A stretch of DNA of 26,118 nucleotides from an uncultured Fibrobacter sp. (GCF_900316465.1 NZ_ONDD01000030.1:1-26118), one strand, 5' to 3'; positions 15,968 through 23,556 are shown, counted from the first letter of the stretch. A program made the numbers and translations. Notes: a model not told the origin generated them from the letters alone.

Positions 15968-16254
15968 ATTAAACTCCTTTTAAAAGCAAAGGCTTATTTT
16001 ATTTAATATATAAAATATATGCGATTTTGCAAGCAATGTGCGTTTTCCTGTGACGCTTGCAAAAAAAGAAAAACATTTCCTAAAAACGGCCAATGCGAGC
16101 AAAAAGACGACCAACGTGAGCAAAGAGCGCCTCGTATTAACGAGGCGTGGTTGCGAGAGTGAGGCGATATCACATTTTTTTGACTGAAATAGAGCCGAAC
16201 GGTCTCATAAGTCCACATTTGACTTTTAGTTCCTAATGGAGTATATTTAGTAGC
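15968..16254. promoter_or_regulatory. Repeat-rich divergent control region between the lipoprotein/rSAM operon and the GH30 gene
   Basis: 287 bases without a gene. It contains an AT-rich promoter block for the minus-strand lipoprotein (15995-16020), a perfect 10-bp inverted repeat TTTTGCAAGC / GCTTGCAAAA (16025-16034 and 16055-16064, centre 20 bases), two similar direct repeats CCAATGCGAGCAAA (16090-16103) and CCAACGTGAGCAAA (16111-16124) offset by 21 bases, and a perfect 8-bp stem with ATTA loop (16128-16147) not followed by a T-run. The right end is the GH30 promoter. The symmetric and helical-phase spacing suggests regulator binding sites. Confidence 0.55.
16219..16247 (+). promoter_or_regulatory. 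Near-consensus sigma-70-type promoter of the GH30 gene
   Basis: TTGACT (16219-16224), exactly 17 bases, TATATT (16242-16247), then 7 bases to ATG 16255. There is no ribosome binding site. This is the best example in the window of a complete promoter whose predicted start coincides with the start codon. Confidence 0.75.
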
Positions 16255-18171
16255 ATGATGGGATTTGGACGTAAAAACATCTTTTCTTGCGCCGCGGTAG
16301 CCCTGTGCCTCGCGGGCTTTGCCTCGGAATCGCAGGCTCAGACCAAGGTGGTGGTGGACCCCGGCAAGCGCTATCAGGTTTTTGAAGGCTGGGGAACCAG
16401 TCTTTGTTGGTGGGCCGTAAAGGCGGGCGCCTGGAGCGAGTCGAACCGCAGCAAGCTTCTGGGTGCGATTGCCGACCCCGATACGGGTCTGGGCTACACG
16501 ATTTTCCGCTACAACATCGGCGGCGGCGACCAGCCGGGCCATAACCATTTGGACAAAGGCGACGGCGGTGCGAATGTTCCTGGCTACAAGCCTACCGAAA
16601 AGGGCGATTTCGACTGGACGGCCGACCCGTACCAGCGCACAATCGCCATTGAACTTTCCAAGCGCGTGAAGAGCCCGATTTTTGAGGCGTTCAGCAATTC
16701 GCCCCCGTGGTGGATGACGAAGAGCGGCTGCGTCTCGGGCTCTAGCGACGGCAGCGACAACCTCAAGGAAGACTATTTCGACGACTTCGCGGACTACCTC
16801 TCCGAAGTGGCGCTGCATTTCAAGAAGGAATGGGGAATCACGTTCCGCACGGTGGAACCGTTCAACGAGCCGAGTGCTGGCTGGTGGAAGTCCAATGGCG
16901 GGCAGGAAGGTTGCGGCTTCAAGAACAACCAGACGAAGATGATTGTGGAACTCGGCAAGGCGCTTCAGAAGAAGGGCCTGTTCCCCGAGACTTCGGTGAG
17001 TGCCGCCGACGAGACGAACATTGGCGATGCCCTGAACCAGTTCAACAAGTACAGTTCCGAAGCGCTCTCGTACATGTTCCAGGTGAACACGCACAGCTAT
17101 TCCGGCGGCGATAACCGCGCAAAGCTTTTCAATGCGGCGTTCGCGAAAGACAAGAAGGTGTGGCAGTCCGAAACGGGCCCGCTTCACAAGAGCGGCGACG
17201 AGAACATTGCGCTCTGGATGGCGGGCGTGATTCTTGCAGACCTGCGCGACATGAAGGCTAGTGCCTGGGTGGACTGGCAGATTGGCGACCCGGCCGAGAA
17301 CTGGCGTAGCCTCGCGCTGAACCACAGCAAGCAGACATTCACGCCGAACGCCCGCTATTACATGCACGCCGCATTCAGCCGCTACATCCGTCCGGGATCG
17401 CGCATTATCGATAGCGACAACGGCAACACGCTTGCAGCGCTGCGCGAAGATGGCTCCCTGGTGCTTGTGGTGCGCAACAGCGGCTCTAGCGATGCCAAGT
17501 ACAGCTTTGACTTGACCGCCTTCGATAAAATCGGCACAAGCGCAAAGGTTTACCGATTCGAACTGCCCGGCTCTCTGAAGGCGCTGTCCGACATCGCTCT
17601 TTCGGGCAAGTCCCTCTCGATGACGGCGCCTGGGCAAACCATTACGACCATGGTCATTTCCGGCGCCGAAGGTGGCGTCTGCACTCCGGATACAATTATC
17701 CCGTACGTGAAGGTGCATGACGGCGGCTGGAACGAGACGACCGATGTTCAGGTGAACAAGGGCGACTCTCTGGTCATTGGCCCGCACCCCTGGGAAGGTG
17801 GACGCTGGGTCTGGAGCGGCCCGAAGGACTTCAAGTCTACCGACCGCGAAATCCGATTCAAGAACATGGACGGCACCATGAGCGGCTACTACAAGGCGGT
17901 CCACACGAATGCCTCGGGCTGCGATGCTTCTGTAACTATCAAGGTGGTGGTTGATGACCCGGAAAATCCGTTCGTAGAACCGGATACAACTCAGGAAGAT
18001 TCGACCACGGCGATCAGGAACCGCAACCTGGTAGACTTCGCAATCTGTCCGAATGACCCGATTCAGGTCTTTGACATGCAGGGTCGATTCTTGGGCAAGT
18101 CGCTCAAACTTGCTCCGGGAACTTACCTTGTTCGTCGGGGAATCCGCCTACAGCAGGTCCGAATCAAGTAG
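16255..18171 (+). CDS. Secreted GH30-like glycoside hydrolase with Ig-like domain and C-terminal tail
   Basis: A 638-aa exported enzyme. The signal peptide is residues 1-29 (ending SQAQ). The catalytic (beta/alpha)8 domain, about 30-470, begins with VFEGWGTSLCWWA and contains YNIGGGD, SNSPPWWMT, the acid/base Glu205 in EPFNEPS and the nucleophile Glu306 in WQSETG. The GWGTSLCWW/YNIGGG pattern is that of GH30-type enzymes near the endo-beta-1,6-galactanase group, so plant arabinogalactan or another hemicellulose side chain is a reasonable substrate; specificity is not certain. About 480-565 is an Ig/PKD-like beta-sandwich (WVWSGP, GYYKA, SGCDAS), possibly a spacer or sugar-binding module. The last 35 residues (IQVFDMQGRFLGKS...GTYLV) resemble C-terminal secretion or anchoring tails. 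A complete promoter lies directly before the ATG. The gene stands alone. Confidence 0.88.
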   Translation: MMGFGRKNIFSCAAVALCLAGFASESQAQTKVVVDPGKRYQVFEGWGTSLCWWAVKAGAWSESNRSKLLGAIADPDTGLGYTIFRYNIGGGDQPGHNHLDKGDGGANVPGYKPTEKGDFDWTADPYQRTIAIELSKRVKSPIFEAFSNSPPWWMTKSGCVSGSSDGSDNLKEDYFDDFADYLSEVALHFKKEWGITFRTVEPFNEPSAGWWKSNGGQEGCGFKNNQTKMIVELGKALQKKGLFPETSVSAADETNIGDALNQFNKYSSEALSYMFQVNTHSYSGGDNRAKLFNAAFAKDKKVWQSETGPLHKSGDENIALWMAGVILADLRDMKASAWVDWQIGDPAENWRSLALNHSKQTFTPNARYYMHAAFSRYIRPGSRIIDSDNGNTLAALREDGSLVLVVRNSGSSDAKYSFDLTAFDKIGTSAKVYRFELPGSLKALSDIALSGKSLSMTAPGQTITTMVISGAEGGVCTPDTIIPYVKVHDGGWNETTDVQVNKGDSLVIGPHPWEGGRWVWSGPKDFKSTDREIRFKNMDGTMSGYYKAVHTNASGCDASVTIKVVVDDPENPFVEPDTTQEDSTTAIRNRNLVDFAICPNDPIQVFDMQGRFLGKSLKLAPGTYLVRRGIRLQQVRIK

Positions 18172-18206
18172 TTTTTGCCGATAATCTTGTGAAAATTACA
18201 AAAAGC

Positions 18207-18236
18207 TTACCAAATGAATAAGGATTTTGCTATCCT
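18207..18236 (+). promoter_or_regulatory. Promoter of the YhhN-family gene
   Basis: TTACCA (18207-18212), 18 bases, TATCCT (18231-18236), then 6 bases to ATG 18243. There is no ribosome binding site, so it is probably leaderless. Confidence 0.5.
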
Positions 18237-18242
18237 TTATTC

Positions 18243-19007
18243 ATGCTTTTACAAACAACTGCTCAAAAAATCGTTTTTTCTGTCCTTGCTGTGTTCCTCC
18301 TCATTACCACAGGCAAGGATTGGTTTGACTTCTATTCCTGCGGTGCGGTAAGCCAGTGCCTCTCTGATGCGGGCACCCTGCAGCTCTACACCAAGTCGGT
18401 CATGTCGACCATGCTTACGGTGCTTGCCTTTATCACGGCTTCGAGCGCCTTCTCTGGCCGAGACGGCAAACTGCTTCGCGCGGCATTTGTGTTCTCGTTG
18501 CTGGCTGACTACAGCTTCAGCCTGCTCAAGGCAACCGTCGCTGATGCGGGAACCCTCAGCACAATTCTCGGAATCAGCTTCTTCATGGTGTTCCAGGGTA
18601 TCTTGATTTACAGGCATTCCCGCAAATCCGAAGACGACAAGAGCATTCCTAAGATTTATGCGCTCTTGGCTGTGGCCGTTCTCGCTGGCATCGCCCTAAT
18701 TGCAACCGGCACCTTGGACCTTACCGTGGCCGTTGTCGTGGTTTATGGCGTGTTCGTTATTACCTCGGTGGTTATGGGTATTCTTGCTCCGCGCAAGGGC
18801 TATTTCCCGACCGTAAACGCCAAGTTCGTTTGCTGGGGTATGGTCGCCTTCTTCTTTGGCGATGTGTGCGTCGGCCTTTCGATGGTCACGGGTGACGACC
18901 ACAGCGCGCTGCAGTCGGTTGCCGAAATTGCAAACAACCTCATTTGGTGGTTGTATGTGCCGGCACAGCTCATGCTCATTCGCGCTTGCGTCAAACCGAA
19001 AGCTTAA
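18243..19007 (+). CDS. YhhN-family membrane protein (putative lysoplasmalogenase-like)
   Basis: A 254-aa integral membrane protein with about eight hydrophobic helices. Family-like features: the FSLLADYSFSLL helix in the first half, followed by a FFMVFQGILIYRH helix, and in the second half the VAFFFGDVCVGLSM helix with the acidic residue within the membrane, and the final WWLYVPAQLMLI helix. These match the two conserved Asp-containing helices and terminal Tyr/Ala-Gln helix of the YhhN/TMEM86 family, members of which hydrolyse the vinyl-ether bond of lysoplasmalogens. The enzymatic role is inferred from the family; bacterial members are mostly uncharacterised. It has its own promoter and terminator. 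Confidence 0.75.
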   Translation: MLLQTTAQKIVFSVLAVFLLITTGKDWFDFYSCGAVSQCLSDAGTLQLYTKSVMSTMLTVLAFITASSAFSGRDGKLLRAAFVFSLLADYSFSLLKATVADAGTLSTILGISFFMVFQGILIYRHSRKSEDDKSIPKIYALLAVAVLAGIALIATGTLDLTVAVVVVYGVFVITSVVMGILAPRKGYFPTVNAKFVCWGMVAFFFGDVCVGLSMVTGDDHSALQSVAEIANNLIWWLYVPAQLMLIRACVKPKA

Positions 19008-19028
19008 ATTGCAAATCAGCCTATATTA

Positions 19029-19058
19029 AAAAAGCACCCTTTTAGGGTGTTTTTTTTT
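19029..19058 (+). terminator. Intrinsic terminator after the YhhN-family gene
   Basis: CACCCT (19035-19040) pairs with AGGGTG (19044-19049), extended by flanking A and T runs, and is followed by nine T. Confidence 0.88.
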
Positions 19059-19078
19059 GGAAATTTTGTCAGGGTACA

Positions 19079-19241
19079 AAAAAGGCATCCCTCACGGTGG
19101 AACACTCGAAGCTACTCACTTAAAAATGATAGCAGTGCCTCGGGGCTTTGTTTTTCGCGTCGGAGCGCGCCTAAACTGAACACCAAGAGCGACGAGCTTT
19201 AAAAATACTGTTAGATCGGGCGTTAATCCGTGGGATGCCTT
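19079..19241 (-). ncRNA. Structured small RNA, 6S RNA-like
   Basis: The predicted minus-strand transcript is about 163 bases. Its two ends pair: AAGGCATCCC at the 5' end (19232-19241) with GGGATGCCTT at the 3' end (19082-19091), continued by ACGG/CCGTG. A second stem follows (5' AACGCCCG with 3' CGAGTGTT, 7 of 8 pairs), then a loop and further partial pairing, i.e. a rod with internal bubbles as in 6S RNA, which binds RNA polymerase. The 3' stem arm runs into six T. A promoter, TTGCTT-17-TATATT, ends 6 bases before the 5' end. Length and design fit 6S RNA (ssrS). I could not confirm the conserved central-bubble sequence, and tmRNA, SRP RNA and RNase P signatures are absent. That a structured RNA exists is more certain than its family. 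Confidence 0.6.
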
Positions 19242-19247
19242 ATCCGT

Positions 19248-19276
19248 AATATAGACAACTTGAAGGGCAAAAGCAA
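19248..19276 (-). promoter_or_regulatory. Promoter of the 6S-like RNA
   Basis: On the minus strand TTGCTT (19276-19271), 17 bases, TATATT (19253-19248). Transcription is predicted to start near 19241, which is exactly where the long terminal stem of the RNA begins. Confidence 0.65.
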
Positions 19277-19407
19277 GCGAAAAAACGAAAAATATTTTTT
19301 TGTCCTTTTAAAATAAATGATAAGTAAAGAATTCTTATCGTTGTTTGGCGAAATTAGTTCATAAAGGTCGTTTTTATACAAACGAGCCCTACTCCATTTT
19401 GGAATAT
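19254..19407. other. AT-rich spacer between uvrC and the small RNA promoter
   Basis: This spacer lies downstream of the uvrC stop on the minus strand. It contains an inverted repeat GATAAG (19319-19324) / CTTATC (19334-19339), whose centre includes the palindrome AAGAATTCTT, and a weak 5-bp stem near 19368-19384. Neither has a clear T-run, so no convincing uvrC terminator was found; read-through into the small RNA is possible. No gene was seen. Confidence 0.5.
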
Positions 19408-21267
19408 TCAGCCTTCTGTGTCGGGAGTGATAAATTCCGTGACGTACTTTGCGACTTGGTCGCGCAAGTTGTTGCCGCGGACCTTGCCTAGCAGGATTTC
19501 GATGTCTTCGATGGGGGCTGCCATGAACGCTTCGGCGCTCCTGTACTTGCTCAAAATCTTGACGCGGGTCTCGTGACCCACGCCTGGCATCTTGAGCCAT
19601 TCGACTTCCAGGTCTTTTTTGCGCTTGCTGCGCTGGTAGGTAATGGCGAATCGGTGCGCCTCGTCGCGGGCGTTCTGCAAAAGCTTTAGTGCCGGGCTGG
19701 TGCGGTGCAGGACGATGCTCTTGCGGTCGTCGGGGAACACGATCTCTTCGAGGCGCTTGGCGAGGCCGATGAGCGGTAAATCCTGATCGTGGCCGAGCTC
19801 CTTCAGAATCTGCATGGTGGCGTCTACCTGGCCTTTACCGCCGTCGCATACCCACAAGTCGGGCATGGGCACGCCCTCGTTTTCGAGCCTGCGAATGCGG
19901 CGGGTCATCACTTCGCGCATGCTGGCGAAGTCATCGACGCCTTCGACGGTCTTGATGATAAACTTGCGGTAGTTGGCTTTATCGGGGCGCCCGTTCTTGA
20001 AGGCCACAAGGCTTGCCACCGTGTTCGTGCCCGAAAGGTGAGAAATATCCACGCACTCGATGCGGAACGGCGTCTTTTTAAGCCCGAGGACTTTCTGCAG
20101 TTCAAATACGCTCTGGTCGATTTCGCTGTACTTCTGCACTTCGGCGCGCATTTCCACAAGAATCATGTCGGCATTGGCGCCTGCAAGTTTTAAGAACCCG
20201 AGTTTTTCGCCGCGCTGGGGCGTGCTGAAAGTGACCTTTCTCCCTGCCTGTTTGCTGAGTGCCGCTTCAAGTTCCTTGCGGTCATCCGGCAGCACAATGT
20301 CGGTTGCGATTTCGGCAGGGATCAGGGGCGCCTCCATGTACCACGGGAGCACCATCTGCCTAAATATTTCGGTTTCGTCGTCTTCGAGTTTGCATTCCAG
20401 CCGGTAATGCCTGCGCCCCATGAGTACTCCCTTGCGGTATTCCAAAATCACGGCCGCGGCCATGTCGCCGTTACGGCGGAGTGTCACCACGTCGAGTGAC
20501 AAGTTCGGGTCGCTGGTGTCGGTCTTCTGGTGTGTGCCAGATGCCTGCAGCGCCTGAATGGCGTCGCGCTTTTTCATGGCGGTTTCGAAGTCGAGCCGTT
20601 CGCTCGCTTCTTCCATTTCGCGCTGCCAAAGGTCAATCAGGTCGTCGCGTTTGCCTTCGAGCATGAGCCTTGCGTTTGCAACATCCTTGGCGTATTCCTC
20701 TTGCGTAATGAGCCCCGCACACGGCGCACTGCAGCGCCCGATGTGGTAGTTGAGGCAGGGGCGCACGGGGTGCTTGGCCGGCAGTTCCATGGAACATTCG
20801 CGAATCTTGAACAACCTTGCCGCAATGTCGATGAGCTTGTCGATATAGCGCGAACTCATGTACGGACCGTAATACTGGCGGCCGTCCTTCTTGACGGATC
20901 GCGAAAGCGATAGCCGCGGGAACGGTTCCTTGACCGAAAACGCCAGGTACGGAAAGTGCTTGTCGTCTTTCAGGAGCACGTTGTACTTGGGCGTGTGCTT
21001 GCGAATCAGGTTCGCTTCTAGAATCAGCGCCTCTTGCTCGCTTTCGGTAATGATCCATTCGATGTCCCGAATGTAGGGGAGCATGAGCGTTGCCGCGCGG
21101 TGGCCGTTGTGCTCGGAGCCGTCGAAGTAGCTACGCACGCGGTTCTTTAGAACTTTAGCCTTGCCGATGTAAATGATTTTCCCTTGGGCGTTCTTCATGA
21201 TGTAAACGCCCGGTCGGTCCGGCAATTCCGTCAGTCGCCGCTGTATATGTTCATTTACAGAAATCAT
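19408..21267 (-). CDS. uvrC: Excinuclease ABC subunit C
   Basis: UvrC makes both incisions flanking DNA damage in nucleotide excision repair, acting with UvrA and UvrB. The 619-aa protein has the full family layout: an N-terminal GIY-YIG nuclease (GVY at 20-22, YIG at 33-35, then KAK...R), the Cys-rich segment PCLNYHIGRCSAPC that holds a 4Fe-4S cluster, a UVR helix pair that contacts UvrB at about 205-240, the RNase H-like 3'-incision domain (ECVDISHLSG, later DLWVCDGGKGQ) and a C-terminal helix-hairpin-helix pair. It is transcribed alone and divergently from the zapB-like gene, sharing a 70-base gap. No clear ribosome binding site is visible. Confidence 0.97.
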   Translation of the reverse strand: MISVNEHIQRRLTELPDRPGVYIMKNAQGKIIYIGKAKVLKNRVRSYFDGSEHNGHRAATLMLPYIRDIEWIITESEQEALILEANLIRKHTPKYNVLLKDDKHFPYLAFSVKEPFPRLSLSRSVKKDGRQYYGPYMSSRYIDKLIDIAARLFKIRECSMELPAKHPVRPCLNYHIGRCSAPCAGLITQEEYAKDVANARLMLEGKRDDLIDLWQREMEEASERLDFETAMKKRDAIQALQASGTHQKTDTSDPNLSLDVVTLRRNGDMAAAVILEYRKGVLMGRRHYRLECKLEDDETEIFRQMVLPWYMEAPLIPAEIATDIVLPDDRKELEAALSKQAGRKVTFSTPQRGEKLGFLKLAGANADMILVEMRAEVQKYSEIDQSVFELQKVLGLKKTPFRIECVDISHLSGTNTVASLVAFKNGRPDKANYRKFIIKTVEGVDDFASMREVMTRRIRRLENEGVPMPDLWVCDGGKGQVDATMQILKELGHDQDLPLIGLAKRLEEIVFPDDRKSIVLHRTSPALKLLQNARDEAHRFAITYQRSKRKKDLEVEWLKMPGVGHETRVKILSKYRSAEAFMAAPIEDIEILLGKVRGNNLRDQVAKYVTEFITPDTEG

Positions 21268-21273
21268 TTGTTT

Positions 21274-21297
21274 TTTGTGAAAAAATTTAGTTATCTT
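21274..21297 (+). promoter_or_regulatory. Candidate promoter of the zapB-like/zapA operon
   Basis: The best -10 is TATCTT at 21292-21297, with a T-rich -35 region near 21268-21273 (TTGTTT, 18-base spacer). The leader is about 35 bases and ends in CGGAG at 21328-21332, 5 bases before ATG 21338. The promoter overlaps the divergent uvrC upstream region. Confidence 0.4.
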
Positions 21298-21337
21298 AAT
21301 AATGTTAAAGTTCTAAAACTCATTAGACGGAGCAAAA

Positions 21338-22192
21338 ATGAATTTAGAAAAAATGAGTGTGCTTTCCCAGAAAATCGAGGGCGTCCTGGGAACGGTCCGT
21401 ACCCTCAAAGAAGAAAATGCAAAAATCAAACGCGAACTGTCGCAGGCCCAGGCGATGGTTCAGGACAAGACCCTGTTGCTCGAATCGGCCAAGCATGACC
21501 TTGCCGACTGCAAGGCGGCTCTCGACGCCCGTGCCAACCAGGCGAACGCTCAGCAAGACATGCTGAACCGACAGACCACTCAAATGGAGGCTCTGAACGA
21601 AAAGACGGTGGTTCTTGGTCAGCAGCTGGTTGAAAAGGATGGCTGCATCGAAAGCCTGGAATCCAAGGTTCGCGAACTGACGAGCAATCAGGAACTACTG
21701 AGTGGTCAAATCAACGAAAGAGCTGAAACCGTGAACGCCCTCAATGCCCAAGTGGCCGAAAAGGATGCAACGATTGCAAAACTCATGGAACAGCTTTCCG
21801 AAAAGAATGCTCTTGTAGACAGCCTGAACGAACAGCTACAGGCTCAGAACGACGAAATTGCCGAAGCCCAGGAAAAGTTCAACCAACTGGTTGCAACCAT
21901 CGAAAACGAACTGGGTACAGACATTTCTATCGATCAGGATGAATCGGCCGAACAGCCCGCAGAAGAATCTGTTGAAGAAGCGGCAGAAGATGCCTCGGAA
22001 GAACCTGCAGAACAGGCCGAAACGGCTGACGACCTGGTGCTTGAAGAAGTACCTACCGAAGAACCCACGGAAGAAGTGGCTCAGGAACCCGAAGACGATG
22101 TCCCGGCTATCGAAGTTCATGGGGCTGATGAAAAAGACAATGATCTGTTCGCGAGCAAGCAGGAGGGCTCGCAGACAAGTTTTTTCGGATAA
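21338..22192 (+). CDS. ZapB-like coiled-coil protein with long acidic tail
   Basis: A 284-aa cytoplasmic protein. Residues 1-35 (LSQKIEGVLGTVRTLKEENAKIKREL) resemble ZapB, the small coiled-coil divisome protein. About 30-205 is one long predicted coiled coil with repeated E-K-D-x-x-I / L-x-x-Q heptads (VAEKDATIAKLMEQL, then similar blocks), much longer than ZapB (about 80 aa). Residues 205-265 are an acidic Glu/Ala/Pro-rich tail, probably disordered. The last residues (QTSFFG) are hydrophobic and could be a docking peptide, as is common for Z-ring or ATPase partners (inference). The start has a good CGGAG site. It directly precedes zapA, supporting a cell-division role. Confidence 0.7.
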   Translation: MNLEKMSVLSQKIEGVLGTVRTLKEENAKIKRELSQAQAMVQDKTLLLESAKHDLADCKAALDARANQANAQQDMLNRQTTQMEALNEKTVVLGQQLVEKDGCIESLESKVRELTSNQELLSGQINERAETVNALNAQVAEKDATIAKLMEQLSEKNALVDSLNEQLQAQNDEIAEAQEKFNQLVATIENELGTDISIDQDESAEQPAEESVEEAAEDASEEPAEQAETADDLVLEEVPTEEPTEEVAQEPEDDVPAIEVHGADEKDNDLFASKQEGSQTSFFG

Positions 22193-22200
22193 GGATGCTG

Positions 22201-22236
22201 ATGGACGATGATCCATTCGGCGTAGGGATTAAATAA
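22201..22236 (+). CDS. Possible 11-codon leader ORF coupled to zapA
   Basis: ATG 22201 opens an 11-codon frame (MDDDPFGVGIK) whose TAA overlaps the zapA ATG by one base (TAATG). AAGGA at 22191-22195 lies 5 bases upstream. It could couple zapA translation to upstream translation. It is equally possible that it is chance, because zapA has its own AGGG at 22224-22227. Confidence 0.3.
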   Translation: MDDDPFGVGIK

Positions 22237-22550
22237 TGGCTAGCATCGAACCTTTGAAATCGGTAACCATTACCGTTGCCCAGGAATCCATTCAGATTCG
22301 CACCGACTTGCCCGATGCGGAATTGAATGACATCGTGGAAAACATTAACCATCGTTTTGAACGCTCGGCGAAATTCCAGATGGACAACCGCAAGCGCATG
22401 GCATTGCTTGCCGTGGAGCTTATGTCCGAAATCATGGAACTCCGCAAGCAGCTGGGTCGCGCGAAAAACTATTACGACCAGATGGAAAAGGAAGTCCAGA
22501 ACCTGACGCTCCTCTTGGACGAAGGTGTGGACAATATCGAGCAGCTTTAA
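22236..22550 (+). CDS. zapA: Cell division protein ZapA
   Basis: A 104-aa protein with the ZapA layout: an N-terminal beta-rich part (SVTITVAQESIQIRTDLPDAEL), a short helix (LNDIVENINHRF) and a long C-terminal coiled coil (about 55-100). ZapA tetramers bundle FtsZ filaments at the Z-ring, and in many bacteria link FtsZ to ZapB. Genes with this order (ZapB-like then ZapA) make the assignment of both stronger. The start follows AGGG by 8 bases and overlaps the stop of an 11-codon ORF. A strong terminator lies just downstream. Confidence 0.9.
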   Translation: MASIEPLKSVTITVAQESIQIRTDLPDAELNDIVENINHRFERSAKFQMDNRKRMALLAVELMSEIMELRKQLGRAKNYYDQMEKEVQNLTLLLDEGVDNIEQL

Positions 22551-22570
22551 CTAGTCTTATAAATTAAAAG

Positions 22571-22597
22571 AAAACCCGAGCGTTTGCCCGGGTTTTT
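22571..22597. terminator. Bidirectional terminator between zapA and the FISUMP gene
   Basis: AAAACCCG (22571-22578) pairs with CGGGTTTT (22589-22596), and an inner GC/GC pair surrounds GTTT. It is T-rich on both strands and serves convergent genes. Confidence 0.85.
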
Positions 22598-22617
22598 CGT
22601 TTGTTAAAGGTTTAGGT

Positions 22618-23556
22618 TTATTCGGCTTCGGTGCCTTCGACGCAGCGGACGTTGTAGGCGCGAGGACCTTCGCTGGACTGGAAGTCCTTTTCGACACTGT
22701 CGCCGGAATAGGACTTGATTCTCCAGGAGGTGTTGCTGCCGTCTTGGATAATCCAGATGTAGCCTTGTCCGTCGTTCAGGCCGAATTCAGTGACCTTGCC
22801 TTCTTCGTCGAGCTTGAATCGTCCGCCAATGACCCACCAGCTATCGGGCTGGGCTGCTGCTGCTGCGGTGACTTCGTCTGCGGTCGGGAGACGCCAGCCC
22901 ATGGGGCAGACTCTCTGAGCAACGCCATAAGTGTAGTACACGCTCTTGTTTTTGGCGCATACGTCGTTGCCTTCCATGTCTTCGCAGAAGCTTCCGTTTT
23001 CGGTCTTATACCTCAGGTTTTCTGCCATCCAGCGAGTGCCGGCGACCGTTTCCAGTTTATAGGATTGATTGTCGCGCATGTCCGTCATGGTGTTACCGTT
23101 GATGGTCGGCGGAACCTTTGCTTCTTCAGACATGCCGATGTCGATGCTGAGAGCAGAGGACGAGGACTGGAGATCCGGGTTGGATGTCATTCCGGCGTAC
23201 TTGGCTTCGCACTCCGGGCTCCAGCAGAAAACGCCGCTGCTGTAGTTCGGGGTTTCGATTTGGCTCGGGTCAAGGTCTTGCTGTACGATGGAATCGCGGG
23301 TAATCGTTACCGTGCTGGGTTTTCCATCGCTGGACGACGGAGTCGGGTTCGAATTGCCGCTAATAGAGGAAGAGCTTGTTGCAGGAGATTGCGTTGAAGA
23401 CGAAGATTTTCCCGCGTCCGGAGTTTGAGCTGCTGAAGAAATTGAGGTTTCTTCGGCAACCGGGCCGAACGGGGTCAAAATGTCGTTATCAGACGTACAC
23501 CCCCAGAATAAGCACACCACACCCACACATCCCAAAAATGTAGTGATCTTTTTCAT
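22618..23556 (-). CDS. FISUMP-domain lipoprotein
   Basis: A 312-aa lipoprotein. The signal peptide ends in CLFWGC (Cys20 lipidated). About residues 35-80 are a Ser/Thr/Pro-rich linker with SSSS blocks, followed by a middle region with a C-W-S-P-E-C pair (about 110-115). The C-terminal half (about 155-310) is the FISUMP domain: it opens with TDMRDNQSYKLETVAGTRWMAENL, contains VCPMGWRLPTADEV, and ends in the usual VRCVE. FISUMP domains are abundant, outer-membrane or exposed in Fibrobacter and probably C-type-lectin/formylglycine-enzyme-like in fold; the molecular role is not known. It has no Shine-Dalgarno sequence; TATATT ends exactly 7 bases before the ATG. It is divergent from nuoA. Confidence 0.92.
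   Translation of the reverse strand: MKKITTFLGCVGVVCLFWGCTSDNDILTPFGPVAEETSISSAAQTPDAGKSSSSTQSPATSSSSISGNSNPTPSSSDGKPSTVTITRDSIVQQDLDPSQIETPNYSSGVFCWSPECEAKYAGMTSNPDLQSSSSALSIDIGMSEEAKVPPTINGNTMTDMRDNQSYKLETVAGTRWMAENLRYKTENGSFCEDMEGNDVCAKNKSVYYTYGVAQRVCPMGWRLPTADEVTAAAAAQPDSWWVIGGRFKLDEEGKVTEFGLNDGQGYIWIIQDGSNTSWRIKSYSGDSVEKDFQSSEGPRAYNVRCVEGTEAE

Noticed and set aside
16003..17904. 633-codon open frame antisense to the GH30 gene
   Set aside because: The sense frame has signal peptide, catalytic motifs and promoter. The antisense frame is Arg/Ala/Val-rich without motifs and ends in the promoter region.
19079..19241. tmRNA, SRP RNA or RNase P RNA as identity of the small RNA
   Set aside because: No tag-reading frame or CCA end, no GGAAGG/AGCAGCC-type SRP loop, and no RNase P core such as GAAAGUCCGGGC was seen.
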